Shown here: positions 40,953 to 49,813 of the stretch, piece by piece
Layout: each line of letters starts with the position of its first letter
How positions within the stretch are numbered: position 1 is the stretch's first letter
Origin: Methylophilus sp. 5
GTDB taxonomy: Bacteria > Pseudomonadota > Gammaproteobacteria > Burkholderiales > Methylophilaceae
Length of the DNA stretch: 64,000 bases
Direction of reading: 5' to 3'
Assembly (NCBI RefSeq): GCF_000515275.1
Contig: NZ_KI911560.1
Location: forward strand, 1-64,000
Notes under the pieces: model-generated
What the model was told of the DNA's origin: nothing
The model's input: only the letters and a program-made list of their open reading frames with translations
Database searches by the model: none
Made by a program: the position numbers and the translations under genes

Positions 40953-40981
40953 AAAAAGCCGATGCATGCATCGGCTTTTTT
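40953..40981. terminator. Bidirectional terminator between fdx and the carbonic anhydrase gene
   Basis: AAAAAGCCGATGCA-TGCATCGGCTTTTT is a perfect inverted repeat with A- and T-tracts, serving the convergent isc operon and carbonic anhydrase gene. Confidence 0.9.
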
Positions 40982-40999
40982 GTGTCAGTAGCTAAACAC

Positions 41000-41644
41000 T
41001 TAGCCAATAAAAGTCTCTTCCAGAAAATCTACTTTACCATTTGAAATATCGTAGACCGCGCCGACAATACCGATCTGCTTGGTTTGCAACATATCATCAA
41101 TAATGTCACTGCAGCGAATAATGGTATCAATCTGATATTTCACGTTTAATGCGCAAATTTTCTCTACAAAATCACTGTTTTTAGAATTGCGCTGTGCCGG
41201 ATCAGTAATGGTTTTTTCATGACGGATAGATGGCTTGATCAGGTTGATAATCTCGCCAATATGGCCATCTTTAAAGTCATCACACGCAGCTTTCACCGCG
41301 CCACAAGAAGTGTGGCCCATGACCACAATCAGTTTACTGCCTAAATACTTGCTGCCAAATTCCAGGCTGCCGATGGCTTTGTCTGAAGCAATATTACCAG
41401 CCAGGCGCACGCTGAATACATCACCCAGTGCCTGATCAAATAACAACTCGACTGGCGCACGTGAATCACTGCAGCTTAAAAATGAAGAAAACGGGTGTTG
41501 CTTGTCTTTGGTGATCTGAATCAGTGACTTAAAGTCTTTGTCCTGCTCGCGATCATTAGTGAAACGGTGATTACCTTCAATCAAAATATCCAGTGCTTCA
41601 CGCGCAGTCATTTTGTCGCGGTCCAGTAATGGGTGCTTGTACAT
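41000..41644 (-). CDS. Beta-class carbonic anhydrase
   Basis: This Zn enzyme interconverts CO2 and bicarbonate. It has 214 residues. Zn ligands and catalytic dyad are in SCSDSRAPVE and VMGHTSCGAVKAA; LAGNIASDKAIGSLEFG is typical of the family. The gene lies 57 bp downstream of a SulP-type anion transporter, a recurring pair that suggests bicarbonate uptake or supply for carboxylations. The start is well supported (GAGGATACATAT upstream). Confidence 0.93.
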   Translation of the reverse strand: MYKHPLLDRDKMTAREALDILIEGNHRFTNDREQDKDFKSLIQITKDKQHPFSSFLSCSDSRAPVELLFDQALGDVFSVRLAGNIASDKAIGSLEFGSKYLGSKLIVVMGHTSCGAVKAACDDFKDGHIGEIINLIKPSIRHEKTITDPAQRNSKNSDFVEKICALNVKYQIDTIIRCSDIIDDMLQTKQIGIVGAVYDISNGKVDFLEETFIG

Positions 41645-41701
41645 ATATGTATCCTCTACTCAATGATTGTTTTGCATGGCTTATGAGCCATGCTTTTTTG
41701 G

Positions 41702-43288
41702 TTAATGTCCGAGCATATGCTGCGGCGGTTTGAAATCAATGGTTTCTACATCAATATTTTTCAGTTTGGCATGCTGCTGATAGCCGTGAATAAATTCGAC
41801 GACATCATAAGCGATTGCTTTGCTGTTGGAGCAATCAATCACCACCTTGCTATTGGGTGGAATCGCCTCTAATACCTCAAGAATACTGGCCTTGTTAAAA
41901 AACGAGACCTCTTCCGCCAGCACCAACTCATACACTTCTTTGCCGTCTCTGGTAGAGCGGGTTTGCTTGATGTAGTGGGAGTTGCGGTAGCTATGGTGTA
42001 AGGTAAAAAATACCGCAACAACCAGCCCCAAGCCGATGCCTGTTAGTAAATCGGTAAACACAATGGCGATGATGGTCACCATAAACGGAATAAACTGCTC
42101 CCAGCCCAATTGATACATCTGCTTGAACAAATTAGGTTTTGCCAGCTTGTAACCCACCATAATCAGAATAGTGGCCAGGCTCGCCAAAGGAATCAGATTG
42201 AGGAAACTGGCGATGGTAATGGCGCTCAGCAGTAACCAGAAACCATGCAAAATGGCAGACAATTTAGTTTGCGCCCCAAACGTGACGTTGGCACTGCTGC
42301 GCACAATCACTTGAGTAATGGGCAAGCCACCAATCAAGCCAGACACAATATTACCCAGCCCTTGTGCCTTGAGTTCTTTATTGGTTGGCGTCACGCGTTT
42401 TAGCACATCGAGTTTATCGGTGGCTTCCACACATAGCAGTGTTTCCAGACTCGCTACAATCGCCATCACCAGCGCGGTTTTAATCACCAGTGGCTGCGTA
42501 ATCTGGCTAAAATCAGGATGCGTAAAGAAGCTGGCAAACTCGCCCAGGCTGCTTGCCACAGGCAAGCGCACGATTTGATCTTCACCCAGTGAAAAATTCA
42601 ACCAACCGCGCATAAAGGCGACATTGAATAAAATACCGACTAACACCACCACAATCGGCCCTTGCAGCAGCTGGAACAACCTGTGTTTTTTGGTCAGCAC
42701 GGTATCCCATAGAATCAGAATCACAAATGACACCGCTGCGATCAATACCGCCCCTGGCGTTAATAAATTCCACGCCTGCAAAATATCACTGAAAGTATCG
42801 TGCCCGGCAAATGCATCGAATGATTCATCGCCCTCGTAGTCGGCATCGTAACCAAAGGCATGCGGGATCTGTTTCAGGATAATCAGCAAGCCGATGCCTG
42901 TGAGCATGCCGGTGATGACCGAAGAAGGTACAAAATAGGCAATAAAGCCTGCCTTAAACTGCCCGAGCAAAAACTGGAACACGCCAGCCAGTACCACCGC
43001 CGCCAGAAAAACCTCGTAAGAACCCAGGTTGCCAATGGCGGCCATGACAATCACTGCCAAACCAGCTGCCGGGCCACTCACGCCCAGTTGCGAGCCGCTA
43101 GCCAAACCAACGACGATGCCGCCGATAATCCCGGCAATCACGCCCGAAAATAAAGGCGCGCCAGACGCCAGCGCAATGCCCAAACAAAGTGGCAGTGCCA
43201 CAAAAAACACGACAATAGAGGCCGGTAAGTCTCGATTGATATGCTTAAACAAGTCTAGCGAGCTAGACCCCTGCACAGAGGTTGACAT
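41702..43288 (-). CDS. SulP-family anion (probably bicarbonate) transporter
   Basis: The protein has 528 residues and about 10-14 membrane segments across residues 18-430 (for example PASIVVFFVALPLCLGIALASGAPL at the start, where the SulP signature lies). A C-terminal STAS domain (about 440-525: KVVIDCSNSKAIAYDVVEF) follows. SulP proteins carry sulfate, bicarbonate or other anions. Linkage to a beta-carbonic anhydrase favours bicarbonate. The sulfate importer at the right end of the window also makes a sulfate role less necessary. The ATG has GAGGATAT nearby. Confidence 0.88.
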   Translation of the reverse strand: MSTSVQGSSSLDLFKHINRDLPASIVVFFVALPLCLGIALASGAPLFSGVIAGIIGGIVVGLASGSQLGVSGPAAGLAVIVMAAIGNLGSYEVFLAAVVLAGVFQFLLGQFKAGFIAYFVPSSVITGMLTGIGLLIILKQIPHAFGYDADYEGDESFDAFAGHDTFSDILQAWNLLTPGAVLIAAVSFVILILWDTVLTKKHRLFQLLQGPIVVVLVGILFNVAFMRGWLNFSLGEDQIVRLPVASSLGEFASFFTHPDFSQITQPLVIKTALVMAIVASLETLLCVEATDKLDVLKRVTPTNKELKAQGLGNIVSGLIGGLPITQVIVRSSANVTFGAQTKLSAILHGFWLLLSAITIASFLNLIPLASLATILIMVGYKLAKPNLFKQMYQLGWEQFIPFMVTIIAIVFTDLLTGIGLGLVVAVFFTLHHSYRNSHYIKQTRSTRDGKEVYELVLAEEVSFFNKASILEVLEAIPPNSKVVIDCSNSKAIAYDVVEFIHGYQQHAKLKNIDVETIDFKPPQHMLGH

Positions 43289-43358
43289 GGTGTATATCCT
43301 TCACAAACAACATTATTGTTATATTATTAATTTTTGTTATTGACGCTATGACACACAA

Positions 43359-43380
43359 AACCCCGCAATGATGCGGGGTT
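43359..43380 (-). terminator. Intrinsic terminator after the first small secreted-protein gene
   Basis: AACCCCGCA-atga-TGCGGGGTT is followed on the minus strand by TTGTGTGTC. It lies 28 bp past the stop of the gene at 43409-43699 and isolates it from the SulP gene. Confidence 0.75.
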
Positions 43381-43408
43381 ATTGTTCAGAGCAGTGGTCA
43401 GCCTGTGG

Positions 43409-43699
43409 TTATTCAGCGGCTGTTCCTGCATTAAAAGGGCGTCTACCGATAAAGTTCAAACGCATTTGTTGATGCTTGTCGAAGCCTTTTTCCGGTTTGT
43501 CGGTCACAATGCCTGCGCCCACCCATTGTTCATCCGGATTTTGTTTAGCTACCGGCGTTTTGGCATAAGGACGCTTACCTAAAAAGTTGTGCTCATGCAT
43601 CTGTTTAACCGTTGCCGCGTCCTGATCAATAGACTCGTCTGCCTGCGCATTAGCCATTAAACCAAATGTCACCAAGAGTGCCAATAATAATTTACTCAT
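43409..43699 (-). CDS. Small secreted protein with LGKR-aromatic motifs (paralogue 1)
   Basis: I do not recognise this 96-residue protein. It has a signal peptide (about 1-20, MANAQA|DES), then a hydrophilic body with FLGKRPYAKTPVAK, EQWVGAGIV, HQQ and FIGRRPF. The order LGKR-aromatic, PVAK, WVGA, HQQ, (L/F)(G/I)-GKR/GRR-aromatic is shared with the next gene, so the two are tandem paralogues. An AGGAGCG ribosome site supports the start. The products should be periplasmic or secreted. Dibasic motifs could be processing sites or binding patches; both ideas are speculative. Confidence 0.75.
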   Translation of the reverse strand: MSKLLLALLVTFGLMANAQADESIDQDAATVKQMHEHNFLGKRPYAKTPVAKQNPDEQWVGAGIVTDKPEKGFDKHQQMRLNFIGRRPFNAGTAAE

Positions 43700-43785
43700 T
43701 TTTCGCTCCTACATAATTTGTTTATATATACACCTTTTGGGCAGGTGTAAAGTCATTATGTGCCAACAACCTTACGCAACACTGA

Positions 43786-44043
43786 CTAGTAAGCGCGCTT
43801 GCCCAATGACTGCATTTTCAACAGTTGTTGATGATTGCTTTGGTCTACTCTCAGCGTCGCACCAACCCAGGCTTGCTCTGCATCTGCTTTTGCAACCACA
43901 GGCTGCTGAAATGCGCGCTTACCTAAAAACTGCACATGGTGTGTGTTATGAACGGTGTCGCCAGTATTGGTTTCAGCCGCTTGTGTTGGCAAAGCCAGGC
44001 TCAAACCGAGGATCATTGCTGCTACTGTGGTTAATGTACGCAT
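43786..44043 (-). CDS. Small secreted protein with LGKR-aromatic motifs (paralogue 2)
   Basis: This protein has 85 residues and a signal peptide (about 1-22, ending PTQAAE). The mature part shows VQFLGKRAFQQPVVAK, AWVGATLRVDQ, NHQQ and, at the very end, LGKRAY, matching paralogue 1 in motif order. A strong ribosome site (AAAGGAGAAATACC) precedes the ATG. It is divergent from the LuxR-type regulator at 44187, 143 bp away, which suggests regulation by that signalling cluster. No Cys residues are present in either paralogue. Function unknown. Confidence 0.75.
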   Translation of the reverse strand: MRTLTTVAAMILGLSLALPTQAAETNTGDTVHNTHHVQFLGKRAFQQPVVAKADAEQAWVGATLRVDQSNHQQLLKMQSLGKRAY

Positions 44044-44148
44044 GGTATTTCTCCTTTAAATCGTCATTCAGACAAGTTGTTCTGTTGGTGTGAATCTGAT
44101 TGCATTCACGATGGATTGCATTTTGCCCGTGTATTGTCATCAATAAAT

Positions 44149-44195
44149 CTACCGATATAGGTAGTTCGGTATATACTAAACGGCATATGCCGAAC
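44149..44195. promoter_or_regulatory. Palindromic sites and -10 box upstream of the LuxR-type gene
   Basis: CTACC-GATATA-GGTAG (44149-44164) is followed by GTTCGG (44164-44169) paired with CCGAAC (44190-44195), and CGGCATATGCCG (44181-44192) spans the ATG. TATACT (44172-44177) could be a -10 box only 9 bases before the start, with no ribosome site. The cluster of inverted repeats suggests regulator binding in this divergent region. Confidence 0.45.
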
Positions 44196-44954
44196 GACAG
44201 CCCCCCAGCCACAGAAAGCGCTTTTGCCTTACGCAGTGCGCTCAAGCAAACACAAGTGCAAATCGCACATGACAGGTTATTTGAACGCCTCGGGCAAAAA
44301 TTGTTCAGTCACGGCTGGTCACAAGAGTTGATGCAATGGCTGCTGGATGAAGTCTGCATGCAATTTGGCGCCCCCCACGGGCTGATTAGCCAGCAACATG
44401 CTGGCGCATTAAAAATACTCGCGCAGCGCGGCAAAACCTTCCCGATTGGCGCCCGCGTACCCATGCTGGGCGCACTGGCACAATGGCTTAAAGAACCTAT
44501 CCACTTTGAGGTGCATAAACAATTTGTGCCCAGCCTGTGGACGCTGCAAACCAGCACCGACCCCACAGCCCTCCATTGTTACCACCTGCCCATTGCTTGT
44601 CAGCAGCGCGCCGTTGGTTTGCTGGCGCTGATCACCGGTAACCCGTTAAGCGCGGGCAATTTGCAAGTGTTGCATAGCCTGTGCGGCTTGCTGGGGTTCG
44701 CCTTACAAGGCCAGGCTCAGGCCAATCACGTGATTGATGACAGTTATCTGCAAAAACTCACGCCACGTGAGCGTGAAGTATTTGCTTTGTTGCCTTCTGG
44801 CCCCAGTAACGCAGCACTGGCGCAAAAGCTGGGCATTTCACCCGGCACGGTTAAAATCCATATTGAGCGCATTTTAAGCAAACTGGACTTAAACGACCGC
44901 ACACAAGCCGCGGTGAAGGCCGTTGAAGCCGGGTTTAAAAGTGACGGGCTATGA
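44187..44954 (+). CDS. LuxR-family transcription regulator, without receiver domain
   Basis: The ATG at 44187 gives 255 residues (MPNDSPPATES); a longer upstream reading would cross the palindromic promoter region. The N-terminal ~185 residues are helical with a GAF-like sensing region (APHGLISQQHAGALKILAQ, then LPIACQQRAVGLLALITG). The C-terminal LuxR helix-turn-helix is LTPREREVFALLPSGPSN through SPGTVKIHIERILSKLDL. There is no phosphorylatable receiver. The stop overlaps the start of the hybrid kinase gene (ATGA), so the three signalling genes form one operon. Confidence 0.88.
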   Translation: MPNDSPPATESAFALRSALKQTQVQIAHDRLFERLGQKLFSHGWSQELMQWLLDEVCMQFGAPHGLISQQHAGALKILAQRGKTFPIGARVPMLGALAQWLKEPIHFEVHKQFVPSLWTLQTSTDPTALHCYHLPIACQQRAVGLLALITGNPLSAGNLQVLHSLCGLLGFALQGQAQANHVIDDSYLQKLTPREREVFALLPSGPSNAALAQKLGISPGTVKIHIERILSKLDLNDRTQAAVKAVEAGFKSDGL

Positions 44955-46933
44955 GACAAAACATGTTTAAGCCCATGGCACAGATCACCGGCCGCCTGAA
45001 TCACTTGTGGCAGGACTTATCGCTGACCACCAAAGGCATTGTCCTCAATGCCTTGCCACTCACCGTATTGCTCGCTTCATTGGCGCTGATTTTTGAGAGT
45101 GAGCAACAAGCTGCCCTGCTGGAAAGACGCGTGCAAAATGCCCTGCAAATCCAGCAAGACATTCAAACCCTGCAAACCTTGTTGCTGGAAGCCTCAACCG
45201 GCGTGCGTGACTTTTTGCTCACTGGCAACCGCCAGTTTCTGGCAGGCTATGAAAGTGCCAGACAAAGTATGCCGCATTTGCTCAGCTCGCTGGAACACAA
45301 CCTGGATGACCGCTCGCAACAGCACTTGTTACAAGTGATTCATCCGCTGGTAGAAAAAAACCTGGATGACCTGGCGATACTGGCCAGCCATAGCGAGGAC
45401 GAGGCGGATGAAGCGCTGATTGGCAAATTCAGTTCGCAGGGGAAAGCCTTAAATCAATTACGCGCGCACCTTAACCGCATGAGCCTGCGCGAATCAGCCA
45501 TCGTCAACCAGGACAAAAAAGAGGTCATTTACGAACGAAAACGCAATTTGCGTATCACGCTGATGGCAGTGATTGCTGGGGTGGTCGGCTCACTGATTGG
45601 CGTTTGGTTATTCACACAAACAATAGTCGCCCGCGTTAAAACCATTCGCGATAGCGCCATCCATTTGGTTAAAGGAGAGCCGCTGGCCCTGCCTAGCATC
45701 AGCCGTGACGAGTTAGGTGAGCTCACCAGCGAGCTTGAGCACGCCTCACAATTATTGACCCAAAGCGCGCAAGAGGCTCACTTAGCCAGGGTAGATGCTG
45801 AAGAAGCCAGCGCCGCCAAGAGTAATTTTTTATCACGCACCAGCCACGAGCTGCGCACTCCACTCAACGCGATTTTAGGCTTTGCGCAAATTCTCGAAAA
45901 CGATTTGCCTGAGGGGCGGCAAAAAGACAGTGCGACCCTGATTCATAACGCCGGCCAACACCTGCTCAAGTTAATTAACGAAGTACTGGATATTTCGCGT
46001 ATTGAAAGTGGTGACATCAGCATGGCGATGGAGGTCATTGCGCTGAACAACTTGCTCGAAGAGGCTTACCACTACTTAAAACCGCTGGAAAAAGTACGCG
46101 ACATCACCATAGAAAAGCATTTTGAGCCCGGGTTAAACGTGCGGGCTGACCGCCAGCGCTTGCTGCAAGTGATTTTAAACTTGCTGGCCAATGCGCTCAA
46201 ATACGGGCCGGAAAACACCAGTGTCACCGTCAGCGCTTACCGCCAGCATGGCCAGATCCGGGTCGATGTACAAGACCAGGGCCAAGGCATCCCGGCTGCA
46301 TTACGCTCCCGTTTATTTACTCCGTTTGACCGGCTGGGTGCTGAACGCACCGTGACCGAAGGCACCGGTTTGGGCCTGGTGCTCAGCAAGCAACTGATGG
46401 ACGCCATGGGCGGCCAGATTGGCGTGGCCGAAGACCAAAGCCTGTTCTGGATCAGCCTGCCTGAATCTGAACAGGCAGCGCAACATCCAGCGCAACACAC
46501 AGACACAGGCACTGAGATAAAAATACAGGCCGCGGCAACCGCCAGCCAGTCGGTTAAACGCCATATTTTGTATGTGGAGGATAACCACAGCAATCAAGCC
46601 CTGATTGAAGCCATCATGAGCAAACATCGCCACCTAAAACTGCACCTGGCGGCCAGCTTGCAGGAAAGTATGGTCTGGTTACGTGACATGCAGCCAGACT
46701 TGCTGTTACTGGACCTCAACCTGCCAGACGGCTCGGGTGAATCATTAATTCAGCATATCCAATCCAGCCGCAGCGATTTACAAGCGACGCCTATCGTGAT
46801 TTTAAGTGCAGATGCCTTGCCAGAAACCATGCAGCGCCTTAATGCGCTCGGCATCACGCATTACTTCACCAAGCCGCTCAACGTGGCTGCCTTTAACCAG
46901 TTACTGTTAAAACTCCTGCCCGAGACTCCATGA
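44951..46933 (+). CDS. Hybrid sensor histidine kinase (CHASE3-like, HisKA, HATPase, receiver)
   Basis: The protein has 660 residues: membrane segment 1 (about 31-49), a periplasmic helical CHASE3-like sensor (about 55-190, including LLLEASTGVRDFLLTGNRQFL), membrane segment 2 (about 195-218), HAMP, a HisKA domain with SRTSHELRTPLNAILGF, a HATPase with NLLANALKYGPE and GTGLGLVLSKQL, and a C-terminal receiver with Asp in LLLLDLNLPDGSGE. It overlaps the response regulator gene by 4 bp. The signal and output are unknown; the neighbouring LuxR-type and small secreted-protein genes are likely targets. Confidence 0.92.
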   Translation: MRQNMFKPMAQITGRLNHLWQDLSLTTKGIVLNALPLTVLLASLALIFESEQQAALLERRVQNALQIQQDIQTLQTLLLEASTGVRDFLLTGNRQFLAGYESARQSMPHLLSSLEHNLDDRSQQHLLQVIHPLVEKNLDDLAILASHSEDEADEALIGKFSSQGKALNQLRAHLNRMSLRESAIVNQDKKEVIYERKRNLRITLMAVIAGVVGSLIGVWLFTQTIVARVKTIRDSAIHLVKGEPLALPSISRDELGELTSELEHASQLLTQSAQEAHLARVDAEEASAAKSNFLSRTSHELRTPLNAILGFAQILENDLPEGRQKDSATLIHNAGQHLLKLINEVLDISRIESGDISMAMEVIALNNLLEEAYHYLKPLEKVRDITIEKHFEPGLNVRADRQRLLQVILNLLANALKYGPENTSVTVSAYRQHGQIRVDVQDQGQGIPAALRSRLFTPFDRLGAERTVTEGTGLGLVLSKQLMDAMGGQIGVAEDQSLFWISLPESEQAAQHPAQHTDTGTEIKIQAAATASQSVKRHILYVEDNHSNQALIEAIMSKHRHLKLHLAASLQESMVWLRDMQPDLLLLDLNLPDGSGESLIQHIQSSRSDLQATPIVILSADALPETMQRLNALGITHYFTKPLNVAAFNQLLLKLLPETP

Positions 46934-47388
46934 ATATTGAACAATTACGCGCCTCTAAAATTTTAATTATCGACGATGCCGAAGCCAATTTGCGGCTGCT
47001 CGAAGAGTTATTGACCAAAGAAGGCTTTGAGCAGGTGATTAGTACCACGGACTCGACCAAAACCATGGACCTGGTCAATGCTTTTCAGCCCGACCTCATT
47101 TTGCTGGATTTAATGATGCCGGTGCTGGATGGTTTTGCCGTGCTCGACCAACTCTCGCACCATGTCGGCCCACATGACTTTTTGCCCGTATTAGTGCTTA
47201 CCGCAGACGCCACGATTGCCACCCGGCGCAAAGCACTGGCCCTGGGCGCCAAAGACTTTTTAACCAAGCCGTTTGACCATATGGAGGCCATGCTCAGGGT
47301 GTGGAACCTGCTCGAAACACGCTGGTTATTCAATCAACTGAAAACACACCAACCCAACTTGCACCTGCCCAGCATGCACGAAAATTAG
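46930..47388 (+). CDS. Stand-alone response regulator receiver protein
   Basis: The protein has 152 residues, a CheY-like domain only (about 10-128), with acidic pair IIDDAEAN, phosphoacceptor Asp in LILLDLMMPVLDG, Thr in VLVLTADAT and Lys in DFLTKPFD, so it should be phosphorylatable. No output domain is present; the C-terminal helix WNLLETRWLFNQLK may contact a partner. It is the last gene of the LuxR/kinase/receiver operon. Confidence 0.92.
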   Translation: MNIEQLRASKILIIDDAEANLRLLEELLTKEGFEQVISTTDSTKTMDLVNAFQPDLILLDLMMPVLDGFAVLDQLSHHVGPHDFLPVLVLTADATIATRRKALALGAKDFLTKPFDHMEAMLRVWNLLETRWLFNQLKTHQPNLHLPSMHEN

Positions 47389-47462
47389 GCCCAGCATGAG
47401 CATTAAGCGTGAATTAAGCCACGCCTTGTATCGTGAACGCTCAATACAAAAAGGAGAGCACG

Positions 47463-47801
47463 ATGCCTAAAGCCTTAAACACCGCCGCCAATCTGTTTAT
47501 CATCGCCCTGTTTTGCGGGCTGATGGTCAACCAGCCCGCACTGGCTGACGATGACGAAGATGACGTACAAAAGATGTCTGAAAAGGCCAAAGCCTTTGGT
47601 CTGATTTCACATGAAGATGCTCGAGCCAAAGCGCTGGTAGCCAAACCAGGTGTGGTGAAAGAGGTCGAGCTAGAGCGCAGAAAATTTCGTGCAGGCTGGG
47701 ACTACGAAGTGGAAATCGTTGACAGTAACGGTGCCGAATGGGAAGTGTATATTGATGCCAAAACCGGTAAAGTGAATAGCATCAACCGCGACTGGTTTTA
47801 A
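47463..47801 (+). CDS. Exported PepSY-domain protein (paralogue 1)
   Basis: The ATG at 47463 follows AAAAAGGAGAGCACG and gives 112 residues. It has a signal peptide (about 1-28, ending ALADDD), an acidic stretch DDDEDDVQ, and a PepSY domain (about 45-110): HEDARAKALVAKPGVVKEVELE, YEVEIVDSNGAEWEVYIDAKTGKV. PepSY domains are thought to inhibit or modulate envelope proteases or sense ligands. It converges with the histidine kinase gene 3 bp away and resembles the PepSY protein at 49814-50140. Confidence 0.88.
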   Translation: MPKALNTAANLFIIALFCGLMVNQPALADDDEDDVQKMSEKAKAFGLISHEDARAKALVAKPGVVKEVELERRKFRAGWDYEVEIVDSNGAEWEVYIDAKTGKVNSINRDWF

Positions 47802-47804
47802 CCA

Positions 47805-49151
47805 TTAAACGCTGGTGCCTGCCATGGTGGGTACCAGCGTTATGTTGACATGCAAACCACCCAAGCGCTTAGAATGCGTGAGCGTAATCTGGCCGTGGTA
47901 GTGCTGCACAATATCCTGCACGATGGCCAGCCCCAAACCACTACCTGGCTTGGATTCGTCCATACGCATGCCGCGCTGCAACAGCGCTTCCAAGGCCGGG
48001 GCGTGACTGCCGGGGCCGTCGTCTTCGACAATAATATGTATCGTCTCTTGCACAGACACATGTAACTGCACTTGGCCGTGGCACCATTTAAACGCGTTAT
48101 CCAGCACATTACCCAGCAGCTCAAGCATGTCTTCACGGTCTATAATCACGCGTGCCTGCCCATCGTGCTGCCAGGCAAAGGCAATTGTTTTTTCACTGTA
48201 AATTTTTTGCAAAACAGCGACCAGTTTAGGCAACTCCAGCGCCAGATCGGTCTGCTGGCTGGTATACACATCGCCCATCAGCCGCGCGCGTTTTAATTCA
48301 CGCTCCACATCCTGGTAAATCTCCTCACTACAGCGTTGCACCATACGCCGTAACTCGGCATGCTCTGCGGTTGAGTCACTGCCAGACAATAACTGCAATT
48401 GGGCCAGACGCGTTTTAAGCCCATGCGCCAGGTTGCCGATGGCCAGACGCGAACGCCGGGTTTTCTGGCTGGCACTTTTAAGGATGCGGTTAAACTCGTT
48501 AATCAGCGGCATCACCTCTGCCGGACCGTGCGCATTGATCTGCTGCAACTCGCCACTGGCCACGCGTGCCAGACTTTCTTTGATTTGCTGCAACGGGGTA
48601 AGCGTATTCACCACAATCCAGCGTTGCAACGCCAGCAAAGCCAGCAATCCCAACAGTGAGAATACGCCATACAGCCAATGAAACAGGTGCAGGCTTTGCT
48701 GCAGCTCGACCAGGCTCTCTGCGATGTAGATGGTGATCATGCGCTGCTGTTTACGGTAACCATGTCCCAGCAACAGCAAAGGTTGCGATTCGGGCCCTGT
48801 CACATGCGTTACGCGCTCTTCACCCACCTTGAGTGCGTTCACCGGCAAAGTCACGTCCCACCACGAGCGAGACTGCACGTGAGCGGCGCCATCTAACAGC
48901 ACAATAAAATAACGGCCCGAAAACGGGCGCTGATAAGCAGTCGCCATCACACGCGGCTCAAGCACTAGCTGGCCGCGCGCATTCACCGACGCACCTGCCA
49001 GCAAGCCCTCGGCCTCTTGTTGCATGCGCGCCGTCATTTGCGACTGGATTAAATGGTCAATGGTAAACGTTACCACCGCCCATTGCAGCGTCAGCAACCC
49101 CACCAGGCTCAGCGTTAATCCCAGTGATAATTGCCTGCGTAACGATTTCAT
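47805..49151 (-). CDS. Sensor histidine kinase (PhoQ/QseC-like)
   Basis: The protein has 448 residues: membrane segment 1 (about 8-30), a periplasmic sensor (about 32-155), membrane segment 2 (about 160-180), HAMP, a HisKA-like domain with phospho-His in RLAIGNLAHGLKTRLAQL, and HATPase with NVLDNAFKWCHG, EDDGPGSHAP and GSGLGLAIVQDIV. It overlaps the response regulator gene by 4 bp (ATGA), so the pair is co-translated. Flanking PepSY proteins suggest envelope or cation sensing, which is inference. Confidence 0.9.
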   Translation of the reverse strand: MKSLRRQLSLGLTLSLVGLLTLQWAVVTFTIDHLIQSQMTARMQQEAEGLLAGASVNARGQLVLEPRVMATAYQRPFSGRYFIVLLDGAAHVQSRSWWDVTLPVNALKVGEERVTHVTGPESQPLLLLGHGYRKQQRMITIYIAESLVELQQSLHLFHWLYGVFSLLGLLALLALQRWIVVNTLTPLQQIKESLARVASGELQQINAHGPAEVMPLINEFNRILKSASQKTRRSRLAIGNLAHGLKTRLAQLQLLSGSDSTAEHAELRRMVQRCSEEIYQDVERELKRARLMGDVYTSQQTDLALELPKLVAVLQKIYSEKTIAFAWQHDGQARVIIDREDMLELLGNVLDNAFKWCHGQVQLHVSVQETIHIIVEDDGPGSHAPALEALLQRGMRMDESKPGSGLGLAIVQDIVQHYHGQITLTHSKRLGGLHVNITLVPTMAGTSV

Positions 49152-49813
49152 GCCACCACGCCTGCAAACACATAGCCCTGGCCACGCTTGGTCTGAATTC
49201 TCTCAGCACCTATTTTGTGACGCAGGCGATTGATATACACCTCAATCACATTGCTGTCTTTATCGGCATCATAGGCATACACATGCTCTGTCAGCTCGGT
49301 TTTAGAAAAAATGCGCCCGGGATGCAACATTAAATAACGCAACAACCTAAACTCGGTGCCAGTCAACGCATGCGCGGTTTCACCTTGCCAAATTGTCTGT
49401 GTTTGCTCGTCCAGCTTTAAATCCGCTACCACCAGTGCGCCCGCCACCACGCCAACGGTGCGTTTATGCACGGCACCAATGCGGGCCAACAACTCCTCAA
49501 GCTGAAATGGCTTGGTCACATAATCATCGGCACCCAGGTTAAATGCTTCAACTTTCTCTTGCCAGCTGCTGCGCGCGGTTAATACAATCACCGGCATACG
49601 GCAAGATTGCGCGCGCCACTCGGCCAACACTTCCAGGCCTGGCTTGCCCGGCAAGCCTAAATCCAAAATCGCCAGATCATAAGGCTCAAGCACCCCTTGT
49701 ATACTGGCCTCAATGCCTTCTTGCAGCCAGTCACATGCGTAACCTGCGCCATTAAGTGCCTGCTGCGTCTGTGCACCTAGCAAAGCATCATCTTCTACCA
49801 GCAACAAACGCAT
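49148..49813 (-). CDS. OmpR-family response regulator
   Basis: The protein has 221 residues. The receiver (1-115) has LLLVEDDALLG, phosphoacceptor Asp in LAILDLGLPGKPG and Lys in DDYVTKPFQ. The C-terminal winged helix (about 125-218) has LTGTEFRLLRYLMLHPGRIFS and NVIEVYINRLRHKIG. It is the cognate partner of the overlapping kinase gene and resembles QseB/PmrA proteins. Its ATG directly follows the PepSY gene stop, so the order of transcription is PepSY, regulator, kinase. Confidence 0.94.
   Translation of the reverse strand: MRLLLVEDDALLGAQTQQALNGAGYACDWLQEGIEASIQGVLEPYDLAILDLGLPGKPGLEVLAEWRAQSCRMPVIVLTARSSWQEKVEAFNLGADDYVTKPFQLEELLARIGAVHKRTVGVVAGALVVADLKLDEQTQTIWQGETAHALTGTEFRLLRYLMLHPGRIFSKTELTEHVYAYDADKDSNVIEVYINRLRHKIGAERIQTKRGQGYVFAGVVA

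Noticed and set aside
47808..47842. Inverted repeat AACGCTGGT...ACCAGCGTT at the 3' end of the kinase gene
   Set aside because: It lies inside the coding sequence of the kinase and has no T-tract, so it is not called as a terminator for the convergent PepSY gene.
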